A stretch of 23,098 nt of DNA from CAZWBR01 sp964404205 (GTDB lineage: Bacteria; Bacteroidota; Bacteroidia; Bacteroidales; Prolixibacteraceae): the NCBI GenBank assembly GCA_964404205.1, contig CAYOJD010000044.1, forward strand, positions 1-23,098, given 5' to 3'. Position 1 is the first letter of the stretch. Each line of letters opens with the position of its first letter. Positions 7,453 through 15,547 of the stretch are shown piece after piece. A program made the translations under genes and the position numbers. The notes under the pieces are model-generated. The model had not been told where the DNA came from. It saw only the letters and a list, made by a program, of their open reading frames with translations, and ran no database searches.

Positions 7453-8172
7453 ATGAAAAAAGTGGCTTTGATAACTGGTAGCGCACGTCGGCTTGGTCGA
7501 GAGTTTGCTCTTTTCATGGCTGATAGTGGCTGGAATATTGCACTTCACTATCATCATTCGGCTGAGGATGCATCACTGTTACTGCATGAGTTGAGGAGCC
7601 GCCACCACGAACGGCAATTTGAATTGTTCAATGTCGATCTTTCGGATGTTCAGTCGGTTGAATACTTAATTCCTGATGTGATTAAGCGAATGGGACGGCT
7701 TGATTTAATCATTAATAATGCATCTGTTTTTGAGCAAGGCCGGTTGGCTGAAACATCTGCAGAAAAAATCAGACATCATCTGGCCGTTAATCTGGAGGCA
7801 CCGCTTTTGCTGATGGGCAGTTTTGTAAAATCAGATTGCAGTGGACTGATTGTTAATTTGCTCGATTCGAGAATCGATTCTAATTTGCCTTCTCATTTTG
7901 CCTATTCCTTATCGAAAAAAGGATTGGCCGAGGCGACCCGAATGGCAGCGGTTGAGTTTGCCCCAAAGATTCGGGTAAATGGATTGGCACTGGGTGCTCT
8001 ATTTCCGCCCGAAGGGAAAGATGAAAAATATCTGGCTGGAGTTGCGGCTAAATCGCCGATGCAAAAACCTACGGGAGTCAATTCGATATTGCATACATTG
8101 ACTTTTTTACTCGAAAACGAGAGCGTAACCGGAGAGGTTATTTTCTGTGATGGCGGAATGAGTTTGTTGTAA
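7453..8172 (+). CDS. Short-chain dehydrogenase, pteridine reductase PTR1/FolM-like
   Basis: NAD(P)H-dependent SDR of 239 residues. The cofactor motif is TGSARRLG (8-15), the TGxxxRxG form typical of pteridine reductases rather than the usual TGxxxGxG. NNAS follows at 88-91 (also PTR1/FolM style), and the catalytic Tyr151-x3-Lys155 (YSLSK). Thirteen residues before the Tyr sits Asp138 (NLLDSR), the spacing of the catalytic Asp-Tyr-Lys set of Leishmania PTR1. It probably reduces a dihydropterin such as dihydromonapterin, dihydrobiopterin or dihydrofolate. Context agrees: folB follows after 48 bp, then folK. The ATG at 7453 gives the standard MKKVALITG start; 7441 is an alternative, and a start at 7399 lies inside a terminator. 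Substrate unproven. Confidence 0.88.
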   Translation: MKKVALITGSARRLGREFALFMADSGWNIALHYHHSAEDASLLLHELRSRHHERQFELFNVDLSDVQSVEYLIPDVIKRMGRLDLIINNASVFEQGRLAETSAEKIRHHLAVNLEAPLLLMGSFVKSDCSGLIVNLLDSRIDSNLPSHFAYSLSKKGLAEATRMAAVEFAPKIRVNGLALGALFPPEGKDEKYLAGVAAKSPMQKPTGVNSILHTLTFLLENESVTGEVIFCDGGMSLL

Positions 8173-8220
8173 TTGACAACGTTTGTTGTTAACTTGAGAA
8201 TCACAAAAAATATTGTTTTC

Positions 8221-8583
8221 ATGGCAATTATCCGAATCAAAAATCTGAAGATTAATACCTTAATTGGGTTCCTTCCTGAAGAACGGCTTACTCCGCAGCA
8301 AGTAATTGTCAATGCTGAAATCGAGGTGGATGCTGATAGGGCTGTTGAAACAGACAATCCGGATTATGTATATGATTACAAGGAAATTAAAAAATCGATA
8401 ATTGTCCTGGTGGAACGGAGTAATTATTTACTGCTCGAAAAACTGACCGCCGCCATATTGCAGCTAATTATGGCCGATACGCGTGTTGTCAGGGCAAAAG
8501 TAGAGGTCGACAAACCTTTTGCGTTGCGTTTTGCCGATTCTGTCTCTGTCGAAATGGAAGAATATCGTGGCACGAAAGCATAA
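8221..8583 (+). CDS. folB: Dihydroneopterin aldolase FolB
   Basis: Enzyme of 120 residues converting 7,8-dihydroneopterin to 6-hydroxymethyl-7,8-dihydropterin plus glycolaldehyde; some members also epimerise to dihydromonapterin. Family marks: the N-terminal strand and IGFLPEERLTPQQVIV with the conserved Glu of the pterin pocket, YDYKEIKKSI in the middle, LLEKLTAAI, and VEVDKPFALRFADSVSVEM near the C-terminus with the conserved Lys-Pro. Length is normal. ATG at 8221 is preferred; an upstream TTG at 8173 would add 16 residues with no homology to the fold. It lies between the PTR1-like reductase and folK, with its 3' end overlapping folK by 17 bp. The final step specificity (aldolase or epimerase) cannot be read from sequence. 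Confidence 0.93.
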   Translation: MAIIRIKNLKINTLIGFLPEERLTPQQVIVNAEIEVDADRAVETDNPDYVYDYKEIKKSIIVLVERSNYLLLEKLTAAILQLIMADTRVVRAKVEVDKPFALRFADSVSVEMEEYRGTKA

Positions 8584-8950
8584 ATGTGTAATCGGAATTG
8601 GTTCGAATATTGACCCGGAAGTGAACATTCCGGCAGCTATCGAGCTTATGTCAATGTTGACTGATGAAATTATTGTTTCTAAACTGTTAGAAACCAAACC
8701 AATCGGAATATCGCTCCAGCCCAACTTTATCAATGGTGCTGTTGCGCTGACGGTTATCCACGAAAAGGATGAGTTGTTGTTGTTGTTAAAATCAATAGAA
8801 GATCAACTGGGAAGGGATCGTTCTCAACATCCATATGGCCCGCGTACCATCGATCTGGATATTATCATCTGGGATGGCGAAATTATTGATAATGATTACT
8901 ATCGCCGCGACTTTCTGAAAAAGTCTGTCGATGAGATTTATCCGTTTTAA
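8567..8950 (+). CDS. folK: Short 6-hydroxymethyl-7,8-dihydropterin pyrophosphokinase (HPPK)
   Basis: Predicted to transfer pyrophosphate from ATP to 6-hydroxymethyl-7,8-dihydropterin, the product of FolB. The GTG at 8567 inside folB is the likely start (MARKHKCVIGIGSN); no ATG is available nearby. Visible HPPK motifs are the IGIGSNIDPE N-terminus, NFINGAV, and GRDRSQHPYGPRTIDLDIII with the two Mg-binding Asp residues of DLD. Only 127 residues remain against about 160 in E. coli, and the usual C-terminal HPR..-R-x-FVLxPL-x-EI-x-P block is reduced to YYRRDFLKKSVDEIYPF, so the conserved pterin-site His appears lost and the usual Trp before PRTIDLD is Tyr. It may be a compact true FolK or a paralogue for another pterin. 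Convergent with metH across 5 bp. Confidence 0.85.
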   Translation: MARKHKCVIGIGSNIDPEVNIPAAIELMSMLTDEIIVSKLLETKPIGISLQPNFINGAVALTVIHEKDELLLLLKSIEDQLGRDRSQHPYGPRTIDLDIIIWDGEIIDNDYYRRDFLKKSVDEIYPF

Positions 8951-8955
8951 GGTTC

Positions 8956-11900
8956 CTATTTGTAATTCAAATTGGCCGGAATAAATTTTTCTACAAATTG
9001 TTGTGCCACATCCTTCCTTCGGGCATAATCTTCAACCTGGTCCCTTCCAACTTTTTCAATGCCGAAATAGACTGCCTGTGGATGAGCGAAATATTGTCCG
9101 CTAACAGCTGCAGTCGGATACATCGAATAGTGTTCGGTAAGTGTGATACCTGTATTTTTTTCGGCATTGAGCAATCGGAAAATTTCAGCTTTCTCGGAGT
9201 GTTCGGGGCAGGCCGGATAACCGGCTGCGGGTCTGATTCCCTGATACTTCACCGAGATTAGCTGCTCTTTAGAGAGGTTTTCTTCTTTGGTATATCCCCA
9301 ATAGTTGCGCCGCACCTCTTCATGCAGTTTTTCAGCGAATGCCTCCGCCAGGCGGTCGGCCAGTGCTTCGAGCATAATGGCTTTATAATCATTGTTATCG
9401 GCTTTGTATTGGGCAACCAGTTCGGCTACACCTATTCCTGCAGTAACTGCGAAAGCACCACAGTAGTCGGCAATGTTTTCCGATTTAGGGGCGATAAAAT
9501 CTGCGAGACAATATTGTGGCGAACCTTCTTCTTTGGCTTGTTGCTGTCGCAGATGGTGAAATTTACCAATGATACTATCGCGCTGTTCGTCGGCATAGAG
9601 TTCAATATCATCTCCGGAACTGTTTGCCGGCCAGATGCCCAATACGCCTTTAGCCTGAATCAGTTTATTTTCAATGATTTCATCCAGGAAGGCATTGGCT
9701 TCGCTGAGCAGTAACCGTGCTTGTTCGCCCTGTTTGGGGTCGTTGAGAATGGCCGGATATTTGCCCCGGAATTCCCATGCAAGGAAGAAGAAAGTCCAGT
9801 CGATATAGGGTCTCAGTTCGCTTAGCGGGTAATTATCAAAGTTTTTGACCCCAATAAAGCTGGGCTTTATTATATTTTTTCCGGTAAAATCGGGTTTAAA
9901 CTTTCGTTTGCGGGCTTCGTCGAGCGATAAATAGAGCTTTGGTTTTTTTGCCCCGTACACTTTTCTGATTTCGTGATATTCAGTTTTCGTCTCGCTCAGA
10001 TAATTCTTATCACCCGCCAGCAGACTGGCTACAACCTGAACCGCACGCGATGCATCTTTGACATAAACCACCGGATGGCTGTATTGTGGCGCAATTTTGA
10101 CGGCAGTATGGATTTTCGAAGTGGTAGCTCCACCAATCAGAAGAGGAATGGTAAACCCCTGCTTTTCCATTTCGCTGGCTACATGCACCATCTCTTCGAG
10201 CGATGGGGTTATAAGCCCGCTAAGGCCAATCATATCGACCTTATATTCAATGGATTTTGCCAATATTGTTTCGCTTGGAACCATCACACCAAGGTCAATC
10301 ACTTCGTAGTTGTTGCAGGCCAATACTACGCCAACAATATTTTTGCCAATATCATGCACATCGCCTTTGACAGTGGCAAGCAGGATTTTTTTCCGGGCTA
10401 CCAGAGCCGAATTGCTGCTTTTTTGTTCATTCTCAATCATCGGTTGCAGATAGGCCACCGCTTTTTTCATCACGCGGGCAGACTTTATGACCTGCGGAAG
10501 GAACATTTTTCCCGACCCAAATAGGTCGCCCACCTTGTTCATTCCATCCATCAGCGGACCCTCGATGATTTGGATAATATTCTTGTAATCAGGGATTATT
10601 TCATCCAAATCGTTCTCTACAAATTCTGAGATTCCTTTTACCAACGCATATTGAATGCGCTCGTTTACCGGTTGAATTCTCCACTCTTCGGTCTTGCTCT
10701 CCTTTTTGCCGCTCTCTTTCACCTTTTCGGCAAATTCGACCAGCCGTTCGGTGGCATCTGTACGACGATTCAATACAACGTCTTCTACCCTTTCGAGCAA
10801 ATCGGCCGGAATTTCATCGTAAATCTGAAGCATGCCCGGATTGACAATTCCCATATCCAAACCCGCCTTGATGGCATGAAAGAGAAAGACAGAATGGATG
10901 GCTTCGCGTATGACATTGTTTCCGCGAAAAGAGAATGAAACGTTTGATATTCCGCCACTTACTTTGGCGTAAGGCAGATTCTCCTTTATCCAGCGGGTGG
11001 CATTGATAAAGTCGAGTGCGTAGCTGTTGTGTTCCTCAATACCAGTTCCAACGGTCAAAACATTGGGGTCGAAAATAATATCTTCGGGAGCAAACCGCAG
11101 TTGATCAATCAGAATTCGATAAGCGCGTTTGCAAATTTCTATGCGACGTTCGAAGCTCGATGCCTGACCCTCTTCATCGAAAGCCATTACCACGACGGCT
11201 GCACCATACTTTTGAACGGCTCTTGCCCTTTCTTTAAAAAGCTCCTCCCCTTCCTTCAGACTGATAGAGTTAACAATTGCCTTTCCCTGAACACATTGAA
11301 GCCCTGATTCGATAACTTCCCATTTTGATGAATCAATCATCACCGGAAGGCGGGCAATGTCGGGTTCGGCGGCCATCAGGTTCAGAAAGCGAACCATCTC
11401 TTTTTGGGCATCGAGCATGGCATCATCCATATTCACGTCGATAACCTGTGCCCCGCCATCGACCATTTCGCGGGCAACAGAGAGAGCTTCTTCATACTTT
11501 TCCTCACGGATGAGCCGTGCAAACTTTACTGAGCCAGCCACATTGCATCGTTCGCCGATATTGATAAAATTGGCAGTTTTATCGACGGTGAGTGGTTCAA
11601 GACCACTAAGACGAGTGGCATGTTCGGGCTTTGGTCGTTGATGAGGTTTGGCACGTGAAGCCAGTTGTGCCAGTTCGCGAATATGATCGGGTGTGGTGCC
11701 ACAGCAACCTCCAATAATATTGAGCGATTTGTTATGTATTAGTTCTGCAACCTGTAGCCTCATTTCGTGCGGTGTTTCGTCGTATTCGCCAAACTGGTTG
11801 GGAAGGCCGGCATTGGGATATGCACTAATGTAAAACGGGGCTTTTCGACTCAGTTCTTCAAGATAGGGTTTCATTCCCCTGGTTCCCAGTGAACAGTTTA

Positions 11901-12624
11901 ATCCAATGGATAACAGGTCGATATGTGAAACAGAATTCAGGAATGCCTCAACGGTCTGACCGGAAAGTGTACGGCCACTATTGTCGGTTATTGTGCCTGA
12001 TACCATCACCGGAAGGCGCATTGAGCGTTCTTCCAGTATCTCTTCGATGGCCATTAAGGCAGCTTTTGCATTCAGTGTATCGAAAATGGTTTCAACCAAC
12101 AGCAGGTCGGCACCTCCATCAAGCAACCCGAAAACCTGTTCGCGGTAAGCCACTTTCAGTTCGTTGAACGATATGGCACGAAAACTGGGGTCGTTCACAT
12201 CGGGCGACATGGAGCAGGTTTTATTGGTCGGGCCAATGGCCCCAGCAACAAATCTTGGTTTATCGGGGGTTGAATATCGATCTACCGCAGCTCTTGCATT
12301 TTGTACAGCCTTGATATTCATCTCATAAACAAATGCTTCAGTTCCATAGTCAGCTTGCGAGACTGAGGTTGAATTAAAAGTATTGGTTTCAATAATGTCG
12401 GCTCCCGCTTCGAGAAAAGCTTCATGAATCTCGCGGATAATCATCGGGTTGGAAAGTGTAAGAAGGTCGTTGTTTCCCTTCAGCGGTTGTCCCCAGTTGG
12501 CAAATTGGTTGCCGCGGAATTGCTCCTCACTCAATTTATAGCGTTGAATCATGGTTCCCATGGCACCATCGAGGACCAAAACTCTGTCTTTAAGAATTTG
12601 ACGAATATCTTGCTTTGCACTCAT
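8956..12624 (-). CDS. metH: Cobalamin-dependent methionine synthase
   Basis: Full-length 1222-residue enzyme that transfers the methyl group of 5-methyl-tetrahydrofolate through cobalamin to homocysteine. Domains in order: homocysteine-binding barrel (about 5-325) with zinc ligands Cys243 (GLNCSLG) and Cys307-Cys308 (GGCCGT); pterin-binding barrel (about 350-620, NIGERCNVAGS, IDVNMDDAML); cap and cobalamin domain (about 650-890) with DVHDIG, His757 being the lower axial ligand; and the AdoMet reactivation domain (about 920-1222) with RPAAGYPACP at 1131-1140. All key residues are present. The ATG at 12624 gives the canonical start; the frame stays open 64 codons upstream, but that stretch is unlike any MetH N-terminus and contains the leader repeats. 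No cobalamin or SAM riboswitch is visible in the leader. Confidence 0.98.
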   Translation of the reverse strand: MSAKQDIRQILKDRVLVLDGAMGTMIQRYKLSEEQFRGNQFANWGQPLKGNNDLLTLSNPMIIREIHEAFLEAGADIIETNTFNSTSVSQADYGTEAFVYEMNIKAVQNARAAVDRYSTPDKPRFVAGAIGPTNKTCSMSPDVNDPSFRAISFNELKVAYREQVFGLLDGGADLLLVETIFDTLNAKAALMAIEEILEERSMRLPVMVSGTITDNSGRTLSGQTVEAFLNSVSHIDLLSIGLNCSLGTRGMKPYLEELSRKAPFYISAYPNAGLPNQFGEYDETPHEMRLQVAELIHNKSLNIIGGCCGTTPDHIRELAQLASRAKPHQRPKPEHATRLSGLEPLTVDKTANFINIGERCNVAGSVKFARLIREEKYEEALSVAREMVDGGAQVIDVNMDDAMLDAQKEMVRFLNLMAAEPDIARLPVMIDSSKWEVIESGLQCVQGKAIVNSISLKEGEELFKERARAVQKYGAAVVVMAFDEEGQASSFERRIEICKRAYRILIDQLRFAPEDIIFDPNVLTVGTGIEEHNSYALDFINATRWIKENLPYAKVSGGISNVSFSFRGNNVIREAIHSVFLFHAIKAGLDMGIVNPGMLQIYDEIPADLLERVEDVVLNRRTDATERLVEFAEKVKESGKKESKTEEWRIQPVNERIQYALVKGISEFVENDLDEIIPDYKNIIQIIEGPLMDGMNKVGDLFGSGKMFLPQVIKSARVMKKAVAYLQPMIENEQKSSNSALVARKKILLATVKGDVHDIGKNIVGVVLACNNYEVIDLGVMVPSETILAKSIEYKVDMIGLSGLITPSLEEMVHVASEMEKQGFTIPLLIGGATTSKIHTAVKIAPQYSHPVVYVKDASRAVQVVASLLAGDKNYLSETKTEYHEIRKVYGAKKPKLYLSLDEARKRKFKPDFTGKNIIKPSFIGVKNFDNYPLSELRPYIDWTFFFLAWEFRGKYPAILNDPKQGEQARLLLSEANAFLDEIIENKLIQAKGVLGIWPANSSGDDIELYADEQRDSIIGKFHHLRQQQAKEEGSPQYCLADFIAPKSENIADYCGAFAVTAGIGVAELVAQYKADNNDYKAIMLEALADRLAEAFAEKLHEEVRRNYWGYTKEENLSKEQLISVKYQGIRPAAGYPACPEHSEKAEIFRLLNAEKNTGITLTEHYSMYPTAAVSGQYFAHPQAVYFGIEKVGRDQVEDYARRKDVAQQFVEKFIPANLNYK

Positions 12625-12657
12625 TTTGCAATGATTAATCTGTTGTAAAAATTCCTG

Positions 12658-12665
12658 TAAAGATA
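12658..12665 (-). promoter_or_regulatory. Putative -7 box of metH
   Basis: Minus-strand TATCTTTA matches TAnnTTTG at all but the last base and lies 33 bp before the ATG at 12624. No clear -33 element. The palindrome at 12686-12713 sits just upstream, where an operator could act. Confidence 0.3.
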
Positions 12666-12685
12666 CGTTTTCGCAAACACTTATG

Positions 12686-12713
12686 TTTTGAGAAAGAGAA
12701 TTCTCCCTCAAAA
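12686..12713. repeat. Quasi-palindrome upstream of metH
   Basis: Arms TTTTGAG (12686-12692) and CTCAAAA (12707-12713) are exact complements. Inside lies the 10-bp perfect palindrome GAGAATTCTC. The whole could be a protein-binding site or an RNA hairpin; it lies 62-89 bp upstream of the metH start. Confidence 0.5.
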
Positions 12714-12734
12714 TTAAGCAATTGATACTTATAA

Positions 12735-12761
12735 TGTTCAGGAAAGAACTTACCCTGAACA
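12735..12761 (-). terminator. Inverted repeat after the FAD-protein gene, possible terminator
   Basis: TGTTCAGG (12735-12742) and CCTGAACA (12754-12761) form an 8-bp perfect stem with an 11-nt loop, 24 bp past the stop of the FAD-protein gene. On the minus strand it is not followed by a T run, so it is at best a weak intrinsic terminator; it could instead be a regulatory hairpin in the metH leader. Confidence 0.4.
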
Positions 12762-12784
12762 ATTTTAATGGTTGACAATCAGAT

Positions 12785-14185
12785 TTATTGTGCTGTTTTG
12801 AGGATTTCGCGGGCAATTAGAATCCCGTTTACCGATGCTTGCATCAATCCACGGGTAATACCAGCCCCATCGCCTCCGAAATAGAGGTTTTTGACCGATG
12901 GACTTTCGAATGTGTGGTTGACTTTGATGATGTTGGAATAGAATTTTACCTCTACACCGTAGAGTAATGTTTCGTCGCTGGCCAGGCCTGGGCTTACTTT
13001 ATCGAGCGACTTAATCATCTCAATGATATCCATTAGGATACGGTGTGGCAACACCAGGCTCAAATCTCCTGGTATGGCATCTTTCAGTGTTGGAATGATA
13101 TTGTTTCGGTAGAGACGCGATGACGTGGTTCTGCGGCCACGGACTAAATCGCCAAACCGCTGGACCAGAATCTTGTTTTGTGTAAGCATATTGGCCAATC
13201 GGGCAATATGGTGGCCATATTCAATGGGAGCGTTGAACGGTTCGGTAAACTTTTGCGAAACCAACAGGGCGAAATTGGTATTATCGCTTTTCAAATCCTT
13301 GTAACTGTGACCATTCACCACAGCAAGATTACCATCGTAATATTCCGACGAAACAAATCCGCCGGGATTGGAGCAAAAAGTACGTACCTTATCATCGAAC
13401 GTACGGGTGTAGTGGACTAACTTGGCTTCGTAGAAATTTTCGTTAATCTCCTGCATGATTTCGTTTCGGCATTCCACCCTTACGCCTATATCAACAATCC
13501 CCACTTCTGTTGGAATCTTCTGTTCTTCGCATTGTTGCAACAGCCAGTTGGAGCCTTCGCGGCCCACGGCAACCACTATATTCTCCCCGTTATACGAATA
13601 TTCCTTCGTGGTAACACCTACTGCTTTTCCCTCGTTAATCAGAAACCCGGTTACCGATGAATTGAATTTGACCTCCACCCCATTCTTTTGCAACTCTTCG
13701 TACAATTCGCGATAAATAATTTGTGTTTTCTCTGTTCCAAGGTGGCGAACCGGACATTGTACAAGTTTCAGGTTGGCCTCGATTGACTTTCGCCGGACAT
13801 CGCGCATGGCCGTGGTTTCGACTTCGCCATGAACCTTTTCGTCGGCTCCGAATTTGAGATAGATTTGGTCGGTGTACTTAATCATCTCGCGGGTCTTCTC
13901 CACACCAATATAGTCGGGTAAAGTCCCACCCACTTCGTGCGAGAGCGAAAGTTTCCCATCGGAGAAAGCTCCGGCACCTGCCCATCCGGTAGTAATGGAA
14001 CATGGTTTACAGTTGACACAGGTTCCGCCATTGGTGTGCTTCGGGCAATGGCGCTTATAAATATCTCGTCCCTTTTCGAGAATTAAGATTTTCAAATTAT
14101 TGCGTTCTTTGACCAATTCGTAGGCCGTAAAAATTCCTGCCGGACCTGCACCGACAATAATAACATCGTACTGCATTGATTTCAT
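12785..14185 (-). CDS. COG2509-type FAD-dependent dehydrogenase
   Basis: Flavoprotein of about 466 residues. The N-terminal dinucleotide-binding motif is VIIVGAGPAG (FAD, residues 8-17) with the acidic end of strand 2 in ILEKGRD. Next comes a conserved cysteine region, CP..GGTCVNCKPC (Cys47, 56, 59, 62), leading into GWAGAGAFSDGKLSL. The C-terminal FAD loop is YFGGDGAGITRGLMQAS. This is the pattern of the uncharacterised FAD-dependent dehydrogenase group COG2509. The CxxCxxC cysteines could bind a metal or Fe-S cluster, but this is inference. ATG at 14185 is preferred; 14176 (MQYDVIIVG) is equally plausible, whereas the TTG at 14200 adds nothing typical. It is divergent from the aldo/keto reductase gene and lies upstream of metH on the same strand, 160 bp away. 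Substrate unknown. Confidence 0.88.
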   Translation of the reverse strand: MKSMQYDVIIVGAGPAGIFTAYELVKERNNLKILILEKGRDIYKRHCPKHTNGGTCVNCKPCSITTGWAGAGAFSDGKLSLSHEVGGTLPDYIGVEKTREMIKYTDQIYLKFGADEKVHGEVETTAMRDVRRKSIEANLKLVQCPVRHLGTEKTQIIYRELYEELQKNGVEVKFNSSVTGFLINEGKAVGVTTKEYSYNGENIVVAVGREGSNWLLQQCEEQKIPTEVGIVDIGVRVECRNEIMQEINENFYEAKLVHYTRTFDDKVRTFCSNPGGFVSSEYYDGNLAVVNGHSYKDLKSDNTNFALLVSQKFTEPFNAPIEYGHHIARLANMLTQNKILVQRFGDLVRGRRTTSSRLYRNNIIPTLKDAIPGDLSLVLPHRILMDIIEMIKSLDKVSPGLASDETLLYGVEVKFYSNIIKVNHTFESPSVKNLYFGGDGAGITRGLMQASVNGILIAREILKTAQ

Positions 14186-14231
14186 GGTAATTTTATTCAA
14201 TCTTTACCCTTTGGGCGGAAGACAAACCCGG

Positions 14232-14239
14232 CAAAGATA
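14232..14239 (-). promoter_or_regulatory. Putative -7 box of the FAD-protein gene
   Basis: Minus-strand TATCTTTG is an exact match to TAnnTTTG, 47 bp upstream of the ATG at 14185. No convincing -33 box. Confidence 0.45.
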
Positions 14240-14281
14240 ACCAATTTTTATTTGGCCACTAAGTTGAGACAAATTTCCTCG

Positions 14282-14309
14282 TTGAGATGAACGAATATTT
14301 ATTATCTTG
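14282..14309 (+). promoter_or_regulatory. Putative promoter of the aldo/keto reductase gene
   Basis: TTG at 14282-14284 and TATCTTG at 14303-14309 resemble the Bacteroidota -33/-7 pair at a spacing of 18 bp. The -7 is one T short of the ideal TATCTTTG. It would give a leader of about 40 nt before the ATG at 14359. Confidence 0.3.
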
Positions 14310-14358
14310 CGTGGGTATCAGCAAATAAATTGGAACGAACAACCAATCAATCAACAAC

Positions 14359-15534
14359 ATGAAAAAGACTACATTCAATCGTCGAAACTTTCTCTATCTT
14401 GGTGCCACGGCATCGGTAGGGCTCGCCGCTTCAGCCGTTTCGGCTTCGCCGGCTGTTCCGGTACAAGAGGAAAAGAAGGCTGTTATTTCCCGCAAATTGG
14501 GCAAGACTGGTATTGAAGTCCCTATTGTAAGCATGGGGGTAATGCGGGCCGATAATCCAACTATCGTGAAGGCAGCTTATCAGTTGGGTTTTCGTCATTT
14601 CGATACGGCTCACGGTTATCAGGATGGCCGGAATGAAGAGATGGTTGGCCAGGTGTTGAAGGAGATGCCTCGCAAAGAGTTGATTATAGCCACCAAAATT
14701 CACCCCGGCAGAGAAGGACTCTCGACTGAAAAATTTACCGAAATGATTGATACCAGCCTGAAACGGCTTCAGATGGATTATGTCGACATCCTTTATTTGC
14801 ATGCGATTTCGGATGTTGAGGGGCTGAATGATCCGAGATATATCGCGGCGCTAAAAGCAGCCAAAGAGAGCGGAAAGGCCCGTTTTATCGGTGTTTCGAC
14901 CCATACCAATATGGCAACGGTTATTAATGCAGCTGTTGACGGTAAGTTTTATGATATCGTACTCACTTCGTACAATTTCATGTTGCGCGAAGACAAGGAG
15001 TTGAATGCAGCATTGGTCCGTGCAAACGATGCCGGATTGGGCGTTGTTGGGATGAAAAATATGGCCGGAGGTTTTCTTGACAAAGAGAAGAAAAAGCCTA
15101 TCAATTGTAAAGCCGCATTGAAGTGGGCACTTGCCGATGGCTTGATACATACCTGCATTCCCGGAATCACCACTTTCGAGATGTTGAAGGATAATTGGTC
15201 GGTCGCGCAGAACCTTGAACTTGACATGCAGGAAAAGAATGATTTACAACTGGCCATGAACGATTCAGGGATGTTTTGCAAAGGTTGCCAAAGCTGCGCC
15301 GGACAATGCCCTCAGAATTTGCCAATCCCGGATATCATGCGTTCGTATATGTACAATTATGGTTATGCTTATCCGGCGAAAGCGCAACAAACTTTGGCCG
15401 AATTGAATGTTGGGGCTGAACCCTGTTCGCTCTGTCCTAGTTGTTCGGTAACCTGTCGAAGTGGTTTTAACATTCGTGAGAAGGTGAGCGACATAGCCCG
15501 GATTACAACAATTCCTACAGCGTTTCTTGTTTAA
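14359..15534 (+). CDS. Tat-exported aldo/keto reductase with two C-terminal Fe-S-type cysteine clusters
   Basis: Protein of 391 residues. The N-terminus has a twin-arginine signal, NRRNFLYLG (7-15), then a weakly hydrophobic Ala-rich stretch and a likely cleavage near 30-32. The AKR barrel (about 44-300) keeps the full catalytic tetrad: Asp82 and Tyr87 (FDTAHGYQDG), Lys113 (ATKIHPG) and His148 (LYLHAI). The C-terminus carries two CxxCxxCxxxC sets, Cys307/310/313/317 (followed by PQNLP, ferredoxin style) and Cys356/359/362/366, each able to hold a 4Fe-4S cluster. Tat export fits a protein that folds around its cofactors in the cytoplasm. The electron donor outside the cytoplasm is unclear, since free NADPH is not expected there. 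A secreted DUF6599-like gene follows after 13 bp, presumably a partner. Substrate unknown. Confidence 0.93.
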   Translation: MKKTTFNRRNFLYLGATASVGLAASAVSASPAVPVQEEKKAVISRKLGKTGIEVPIVSMGVMRADNPTIVKAAYQLGFRHFDTAHGYQDGRNEEMVGQVLKEMPRKELIIATKIHPGREGLSTEKFTEMIDTSLKRLQMDYVDILYLHAISDVEGLNDPRYIAALKAAKESGKARFIGVSTHTNMATVINAAVDGKFYDIVLTSYNFMLREDKELNAALVRANDAGLGVVGMKNMAGGFLDKEKKKPINCKAALKWALADGLIHTCIPGITTFEMLKDNWSVAQNLELDMQEKNDLQLAMNDSGMFCKGCQSCAGQCPQNLPIPDIMRSYMYNYGYAYPAKAQQTLAELNVGAEPCSLCPSCSVTCRSGFNIREKVSDIARITTIPTAFLV

Positions 15535-15547
15535 TAATATTTTGATA

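Noticed and set aside
12625..12784. Cobalamin or SAM riboswitch before metH
   Set aside because: The 160-bp leader has no B12-box-like or SAM-riboswitch core by eye; only simple inverted repeats are visible.
12625..12816. 64-residue N-terminal extension of MetH
   Set aside because: The open frame continues, but the canonical MetH start is at 12624 and the upstream part holds inverted repeats and the end of the neighbouring gene.
14263..14287. Direct repeat GTTGAGA x2 between the FAD-protein and reductase genes
   Set aside because: Two 7-bp copies 18 bp apart overlap the candidate -33 element; too short to call an operator without conservation data.
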